This document shows, in pieces, positions 57,335 to 64,000 of a stretch of 64,000 bases of DNA; position 1 is the first letter of the stretch; each line of letters begins with the position of its first letter. The position numbers and the translations under genes are program-made. Source of the DNA: Pseudomonas faucium. Its GTDB lineage: Bacteria > Pseudomonadota > Gammaproteobacteria > Pseudomonadales > Pseudomonadaceae. Under the pieces are notes generated by a model. That model saw only the letters and a list, made by a program, of their open reading frames with translations, was not told the origin of the DNA and did not search any database. The stretch is taken from positions 1 to 64,000 of the forward strand of contig NZ_BQIP01000018.1 in assembly GCF_021602585.1 (NCBI RefSeq), read 5' to 3'.

Positions 57335-59485
57335 ATGTTTCGCAATACCTCCCTGGTGCTCCTCATGGGCACCTGCACCTTTGCCTGGGCGGACGATGCC
57401 GCCGTTGAACTGAGCGCCACCACCATCGACGGCGAGCGCGAAGCGCCCTCCGGCGTGCAGCTGGATGAACCCATCCGCACCGGCTCCCGGTTGGGCCTGA
57501 CCGCCCGCGAAACGCCCGCCTCGGTGAGCGTGTCGGACCGGCGCGTGATCGAAGAGCGCGGCGCCAAGGACAGCCAGGACGTGATCAACGCCATGACCGG
57601 CGTCAACGCCTCGGCCAACCCAGGCTACGGCGGCTTCGTCAGCTACCGCGGCTTCACCCAGAACCAGGTCACCCAGCTCTACAACGGCATCAACCTGGGC
57701 TACAGCAGCGCCACGCGGCCGGTGGATGCCTGGGTGCTGGACCGCGTCGAACTGCTCGGCGGGCCGTCGTCGTTCCTGCATGGCGCAGGCTCGGTCGGCG
57801 GCTCGATCAACTACATCACCAAGCTCGCCAGCCGCGACCAGCAGATCATCGACGGGCGAGTGCGCTATGGCAGCTTCGACGATTCGGAAGTGGCCTTCGG
57901 CATCAACCAGGCCCTGGCCAGCAACCCCGCCGACGCCCGCCACTTCATGCGCCTGGACTACAGCCATGGCAGCGGCAACGGCTACATCGACCGCAACGAG
58001 CGGCAAACCGACAGCCTGGCGTTTTCGCTGCTCAGTGACCTCACCCCCAACCTCACCCACACCCTGGCGCTGGAGTACCAGGAAGACCGCGAGGACAGCC
58101 CGTACTGGGGCTCGCCGATCCTGCCCGGGCGCAGCACCATGAAGATCGACAACAGCCGCCGCTTCGAAAACTACAACGTCGCGGACGGCCGTTACGAGCA
58201 ACGGGTGCGCTGGCTGCGCTCGATCCTCGACTACCAGCTCAGCGACAGCACCAGCGTGCAGAACACGCTGTACCACTACAACGCCCAGCGCGACTACCGC
58301 AACCTGGAGCGCTACAGCTACACCCCGAACGGCGATGTGCAGCGCGCCAGCCCCTACCTGCAACGCCACGACCAGAACGTGCTGGGCGACCGCATCGAAC
58401 TGCGCCATGACAACCACCTGTTCGGCCTGGCCAGCCAGTGGTCGCTGGGCCTGGACTATTCGCGCATGCGCCAGACCCTGTACCCGACCTCGGGCAGCTA
58501 CACCGACGTGGTCGACCCCGAGCACTTCGACCCGGGCAGCTTCGACGACATCCCCGGGGTCAATGCCGGCCTGACCAAGCAGCGCCGCCACGAGCTGACC
58601 AACCGCGCCGTGTTCGCCGAAAACCGCCTGCAACTGACCGAGCGCCTGGCCCTGCTGACCGCCCTGCGCTACGACTACCTGGACATGCAGGTGACCAACT
58701 ACGGCGCCGTCACCCCCACCTCGCCGGCCTACTTCGAGCGGCGCTGGGAGCCGCTGTCCGGGCGCATCGGCCTGACCTACGCGCTCACCCCGTCGGCCAG
58801 CGTCTATGCCCAGTACAGCACCGCCGCCGACCTGCCGGCCGGCTCGCTCGCTGCAGCCACCTATTCCAATGTCGGCCTGTACGACCTGTCCAAGGGCGAG
58901 CAGTGGGAAGTGGGCAGCAAGTTCGATTTCCTCGACGGGCGCGGCGCGGCGACGGTGGCGCTGTACCAGATCGTGCGCAAGGACTTTGCCGTGCGCGATT
59001 CGGTCGACCCCAACCTCACGGTCCAGGCCGGCCAGCAGACCTCCCGCGGCATCGAGCTGGCCGGGCGCCTGCAGGTGACGGCCAAGCTGCTGGCCGAGGC
59101 CAACTATGCGTATGTGGACGCCAAGTACGACACCTTCAACGAGGCCGTCAACGGCGTGTCGGTGTCGCGCGAGGGCAACAACCCGGTCAACGTGCCAGCC
59201 AACGTCGCCAACCTGTGGCTGACCTACAGCTTCAACCCCGCCTGGTCGGTGGGCATGGATGGGCGCTACGTCGGTTCGGTGTATGCCGACAACGCCAATA
59301 CCCTCAAGGCCCCGGCCTATACCCTGTTCGGCGCCTTCGCCCGCTACCGGCTGGACGAGCACACCACGCTCACCGGGCGGGTGCGCAACCTGACCGACGA
59401 GGTGTATGCCAAGCAGGCCTACGGGCAGCAGTACTACATGGGCGCACCGAGGACCTTCGAGGTGGCGCTGGACATGCGTTTCTGA
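57335..59485 (+). CDS. TonB-dependent receptor, siderophore/metal-chelate type
   Basis: A 716-residue outer-membrane transporter. It has a signal peptide ending near AWADDA, a plug domain at about 40-165 (ETPASVSVSDRRVIEERGAKDSQDVINAMTGVNA, SYRGFTQNQVTQLYNGI, VELLGGPSSFLHGAGSVGGSINYITK) and a beta barrel with the terminal EVALDMRF strand ending in Phe. The plug and barrel blocks are of the ferric-siderophore (FpvA/FhuE-like) class. It has no N-terminal secretin-like signalling domain. It follows DUF2946 by 71 bases, likely in one transcript. Ligand unknown, probably a metal chelate. ATG at 57335 begins the signal peptide. Confidence 0.92.
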   Translation: MFRNTSLVLLMGTCTFAWADDAAVELSATTIDGEREAPSGVQLDEPIRTGSRLGLTARETPASVSVSDRRVIEERGAKDSQDVINAMTGVNASANPGYGGFVSYRGFTQNQVTQLYNGINLGYSSATRPVDAWVLDRVELLGGPSSFLHGAGSVGGSINYITKLASRDQQIIDGRVRYGSFDDSEVAFGINQALASNPADARHFMRLDYSHGSGNGYIDRNERQTDSLAFSLLSDLTPNLTHTLALEYQEDREDSPYWGSPILPGRSTMKIDNSRRFENYNVADGRYEQRVRWLRSILDYQLSDSTSVQNTLYHYNAQRDYRNLERYSYTPNGDVQRASPYLQRHDQNVLGDRIELRHDNHLFGLASQWSLGLDYSRMRQTLYPTSGSYTDVVDPEHFDPGSFDDIPGVNAGLTKQRRHELTNRAVFAENRLQLTERLALLTALRYDYLDMQVTNYGAVTPTSPAYFERRWEPLSGRIGLTYALTPSASVYAQYSTAADLPAGSLAAATYSNVGLYDLSKGEQWEVGSKFDFLDGRGAATVALYQIVRKDFAVRDSVDPNLTVQAGQQTSRGIELAGRLQVTAKLLAEANYAYVDAKYDTFNEAVNGVSVSREGNNPVNVPANVANLWLTYSFNPAWSVGMDGRYVGSVYADNANTLKAPAYTLFGAFARYRLDEHTTLTGRVRNLTDEVYAKQAYGQQYYMGAPRTFEVALDMRF

Positions 59486-59499
59486 CGCGTAGATGAACA

Positions 59500-59532
59500 C
59501 CGGCCTCGCCGCCCGCCCGGCAGCGAGGCCGG
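59500..59532. terminator. Bidirectional hairpin terminator
   Basis: ccggcctcgc at 59500-59509 pairs exactly with gcgaggccgg at 59523-59532 around a 13-base GC-rich loop. It lies between the convergent TonB receptor and methyltransferase genes. No long T run follows on the plus strand. Confidence 0.65.
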
Positions 59533-59543
59533 CCTGCTCGGTT

Positions 59544-60272
59544 TCAGCGCTGGGCGGCCACCAGCAACATCATCGGCCGCTCGCGCTCCTCGGCCAGTGA
59601 TGGCATCGCGGCCACCTGCTCGGCGCTGGGCGCGAATTCCTCGACCCGGTTTATCCGCAACCCGGCGTCGATCAGCGTATTGAGGGTGCTGGCCAGGGTG
59701 CGGTGGTACTTCAGCACGCCCTTGGCAAACCAATCGGTGCGCCGTTCGCCCTCGTTCGCGTAGCCATTGACCGGCCAGGTCGGGCGGCCGTCCGCGTCCT
59801 TGAACCACTGCGGGTGGGCGGCGGCCATGTAGATCGGGTGCTCGACGGTGAACACCAGGTGCCCGCCCGGGGCCAGGGCCTGGGCGAGGGTGCGCACCAG
59901 GCGGGCGAAGTCCTGGACGTAGTGGAAGGTCAGTGCGCTGTAGGCCAGGTCGAAGGCGGCTGGCGGCAGCTGCAGTTGGTCGAGGTCGGCGCTGCGGTAT
60001 TCGATGGCTGGGTCATGGGTGTCGCGGCGGGCGCGCTCGAGCATTTTCTGCGACAGGTCCAGGCCCAGCACCGAGGCGGCGCCTTGTTCGCGCATCCAGC
60101 GCGAGGCCCAGCCGAAACCGCAGCCAAGGTCGACCACGCGCTTGCCGCGAAGGCTGGGCAGCATGGCGCGAATCGCCGGCCATTCCGGCGCGCCGTCCAG
60201 GCCCAGCTGCTGGCGCGGCAGCTGGCTGTAGCCGGCGAAGAAGTCGGGGTTGTCGTAGATGTTCTGGGCCAT
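59544..60272 (-). CDS. Class I SAM-dependent methyltransferase
   Basis: A 242-residue methyltransferase. Motif I is VVDLGCGFGWASRWMREQGA at about residues 47-66, followed by the acidic loop LGLDLSQKM and post-I FDLAYSALTFHYVQDF. The N-terminus (AQNIYDNPDFFAGYSQLPRQQLGLDGAPEW) and C-terminal VEHPIYMAA resemble small-molecule methyltransferases of the UbiE-like class. Substrate unknown. ATG at 60272. It is divergent from the MHS transporter across a REP pair and not evidently in an operon. Confidence 0.9.
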   Translation of the reverse strand: MAQNIYDNPDFFAGYSQLPRQQLGLDGAPEWPAIRAMLPSLRGKRVVDLGCGFGWASRWMREQGAASVLGLDLSQKMLERARRDTHDPAIEYRSADLDQLQLPPAAFDLAYSALTFHYVQDFARLVRTLAQALAPGGHLVFTVEHPIYMAAAHPQWFKDADGRPTWPVNGYANEGERRTDWFAKGVLKYHRTLASTLNTLIDAGLRINRVEEFAPSAEQVAAMPSLAEERERPMMLLVAAQR

Positions 60273-60332
60273 GGTCGGCTCCTCGTTGTAACTGCAGCCA
60301 CAGACTCTAGCGCATGGGTTGGCGCCTGCGCA

Positions 60333-60426
60333 GGCCCTATCGCCGGCAAGCCGGCTCCCACAGGGACATCATAGTTTTCAAGGCCTGTGCTGTGCCTGTG
60401 GGAGCCGGCTTGCCGGCGATAGGGCC
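60333..60426. repeat. REP pair, gccggcaagccggctccc family
   Basis: Arms ggccctatcgccgg... at 60333 and ...ccggcgatagggcc ending 60426 enclose a loop of about 28 bases. It occupies the gap between the methyltransferase and MHS transporter genes. The remaining bases to 60571 show no other gene. Confidence 0.92.
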
Positions 60427-60571
60427 AGCCCGGCCAGAACAGATATCCCGATGTCGCCCATGAAGAAGCACCACCCCGCACACCCCGGTCTACTGCCGGT
60501 ACAACATCGATGACGCGGCCTCGACCGCCTCACGTTCCTTCAGGCTGCCTATGGAACCGGAGCACCTGCAC

Positions 60572-61909
60572 ATGTGCGCATCTCATGAGGTATCCCCCGC
60601 CACCCTTCGCCGGGTCATCGCCGCCTCGGCCATCGGCAATTTCGTCGAATGGTTCGACTTCGCGGTCTACGGCTTTCTCGCCACCCTGATCGCCAGCCAG
60701 TTCTTCGCCAGCGGCGATGCCAGCGTGGCGTTGCTCAAGACCTTTGCCGTGTTCGCCGTGGCCTTCGCCTTGCGGCCACTGGGCGGCATCGTCTTCGGTG
60801 CCCTGGGCGACCGGCTGGGGCGCAAGCGCATCCTGTCGCTGACCATCCTGCTGATGGCCGGCTCCACCACCCTGATCGGCCTACTGCCGACCTACGCCAG
60901 CATCGGCCTCGCCGCGCCGGCGCTGCTGACCCTGGCGCGCTGCCTGCAGGGCTTTTCCGCCGGCGGCGAGTACGCCGGGGCCTGCGCGTACCTGATGGAG
61001 CACGCACCGCGCAACCGACGGGCGTTCTATGGCAGTTTCGTGCCGGTGTCGACCTTTTCCGCATTCGCCTGCGCGGCGGTGATCGCCTATGGCCTGGAAG
61101 CCAGCCTGTCGGCCGAAGCGATGAGCAGCTGGGGCTGGCGCGTGCCGTTTCTGGTGGCCGCGCCACTGGGGCTGGTGGGGTTGTACCTGCGCTGGCGCAT
61201 GGAAGAAACCCCGGCCTTCCGCCAGGCGCTGGCCGAGGGCAAGGCCCATGAACACTCGCCGCTCAAGGAAACCTTGCGCAGCCATGGCCGGGCCATTCGC
61301 AACCTGGGGGCGTTCATTTCGCTGACCGCGCTGTCGTTCTACATGTTCACCACCTACTTCGCCACTTACCTGCAACTGGTCGGCAACCTCACCCGCGCCC
61401 AGTCGCTGCTGGTAACCACGGTGGCGTTGCTGTTCGCGGCGGCAGGCTGCCCGCTGGCCGGGGCGTTCTCGGACCGCGTGGGGCGGCGCAAGACCATCGG
61501 CTTCACCTGCCTGTGGGTGATGCTGTGCGTGTTTCCGGCGTACTGGCTGGCCAGTTCCGGGTCGATGTCGGGGGCGCTGCTGGGGGTGATTCTGCTGGCG
61601 GTGGGGGCGCTGTGCAGTGGCGTGGTCACGGCGGCGCTGCTGTCGGAGAGTTTCCCGACCCGTACCCGCTATACCGCCTCGGCGATCACCTACAACGTGG
61701 CTTACACCTTGTTTGGCGGCACCGCGCCGCTGGTGGCGACCTGGCTGATCGGGCAGACCGGCAGCAGCCTGGCGCCGGCGTTCTACCTGGTGGTGATTGC
61801 CTTGGTGGCGCTGGTGGGGGGGTTGGCGTTGCCGGAGACTTCGCGGATCTCGCTGCATGATGAGCCGGGGGTTGAGGGGCAGCGGCTAAGTGTTCGTAGC
61901 GCGGGGTGA
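60572..61909 (+). CDS. MHS-family MFS transporter
   Basis: A 445-residue inner-membrane proton symporter with twelve predicted segments. Motifs are ASAIGNFVEWFDFAVYGFLATLIAS, GALGDRLGRKRILSLTILLMAGSTTLIGLLPTYA, CLQGFSAGGEYAGACAYLMEHAPRNRRAFYGS and GAFSDRVGRRKTIGF. The substrate may be an organic acid or osmolyte (ProP-like). I prefer the ATG at 60572 with GGAG nine bases upstream; an ATG at 60551 would add seven residues. It stands alone between REP pairs, without a linked regulator or enzyme. Confidence 0.9.
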   Translation: MCASHEVSPATLRRVIAASAIGNFVEWFDFAVYGFLATLIASQFFASGDASVALLKTFAVFAVAFALRPLGGIVFGALGDRLGRKRILSLTILLMAGSTTLIGLLPTYASIGLAAPALLTLARCLQGFSAGGEYAGACAYLMEHAPRNRRAFYGSFVPVSTFSAFACAAVIAYGLEASLSAEAMSSWGWRVPFLVAAPLGLVGLYLRWRMEETPAFRQALAEGKAHEHSPLKETLRSHGRAIRNLGAFISLTALSFYMFTTYFATYLQLVGNLTRAQSLLVTTVALLFAAAGCPLAGAFSDRVGRRKTIGFTCLWVMLCVFPAYWLASSGSMSGALLGVILLAVGALCSGVVTAALLSESFPTRTRYTASAITYNVAYTLFGGTAPLVATWLIGQTGSSLAPAFYLVVIALVALVGGLALPETSRISLHDEPGVEGQRLSVRSAG

Positions 61910-61914
61910 AAGTG

Positions 61915-62023
61915 GGGCTGCTTTGCAGCCCAATCGCCGGCAAGCCGGCTCCCAGAGGGAAGGTGGTGTGCTCAGGCCCTGGTGGGAGCCGGCTTGCCGG
62001 CGATTGGGCCGCGCAGCGGCCCC
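61915..62023. repeat. REP pair, gccggcaagccggctccc family
   Basis: Outer gggctgctttgcagccc and gggccgcgcagcggccc are local palindromes around the usual core arms (caatcgccgg... and ...ccggcgattg). It lies between the convergent MHS transporter and czcA-type genes. Confidence 0.9.
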
Positions 62024-62028
62024 CAGCC

Positions 62029-64000
<1,972 letters not shown>

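Noticed and set aside
57191-59500. 769-residue open frame on the minus strand
   Set aside because: Antisense to the TonB receptor and without recognisable motifs; typical of high-GC DNA.

Overview
The window looks like chromosome of a Pseudomonas of the P. putida group. The DNA is GC-rich, nearly every gene has a Pseudomonas-type protein family, and the intergenic gaps are filled with the short palindromic REP hairpins typical of P. putida relatives. The stretch around 27.7-35.3 kb (TetR regulator, QuiC, MHS transporter, aromatic amino acid decarboxylase, LysR regulator) resembles, from memory, a P. putida gene order. I see no rRNA, tRNA, CRISPR array, transposase, integrase or prophage gene. 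The region reads as accessory catabolic and transport chromosome.

Layout. 0.2-5.4 kb: a complete peptide/nickel-type ABC importer operon (SBP, two permeases, double ATPase), with every junction overlapping as ATGA. 5.5-6.9 kb: a long inverted-repeat element, then two tiny Pseudomonas-specific proteins (DUF3077-like and DUF6124-like). The second is preceded by about 200 bases that fold into several nested stems and may be a structured RNA. 6.9-18.0 kb: a second, paralogous ABC importer whose genes are split by three oxidoreductase genes (SfnB/DszC-like, LLM/NtaA-like, Tas-like aldo/keto reductase), with a TonB-dependent receptor divergent at 18.4 kb and an ABC exporter at the far end. This is probably a scavenging locus for an organic, perhaps sulfur-containing, compound.

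20.6-31 kb: GST, two GNAT acetyltransferases, an EamA exporter, a PAS-PAS-GGDEF-EAL c-di-GMP protein, a GlxA-type AraC regulator, TetR, a double molbindin and QuiC (3-dehydroshikimate dehydratase). 31-36 kb: an MHS transporter divergent from quiC, an aromatic L-amino acid decarboxylase with its LysR neighbour, and a YebC-family protein. 36-43 kb: an OPA-like MFS transporter with divergent LysR, DUF2784, trans-aconitate methyltransferase, and a GABA-permease-like transporter divergent from a MocR-type regulator.

43.4-48.3 kb: a second copy of the long inverted-repeat element in the opposite orientation, then a four-gene module of LysR, MHS transporter, M20 carbamoyl/ureido hydrolase and histone-deacetylase-like amidohydrolase, plausibly a catabolic path for an acylated or carbamoylated amine. 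48.4-50.5 kb: an HTH protein, a two-TM membrane protein and a TauE-like permease. 50.7-54.5 kb: a cytosine utilisation operon, codB-pucR-codA. 54.6-57.3 kb: a GST behind a possible leader peptide, a lipoprotein, an orphan ParA preceded by a strong-looking Pho box, and DUF2946. 57.3-64 kb: a TonB receptor, a methyltransferase, an MHS transporter and the 3' part of a czcA-type metal efflux pump that runs off the window end.
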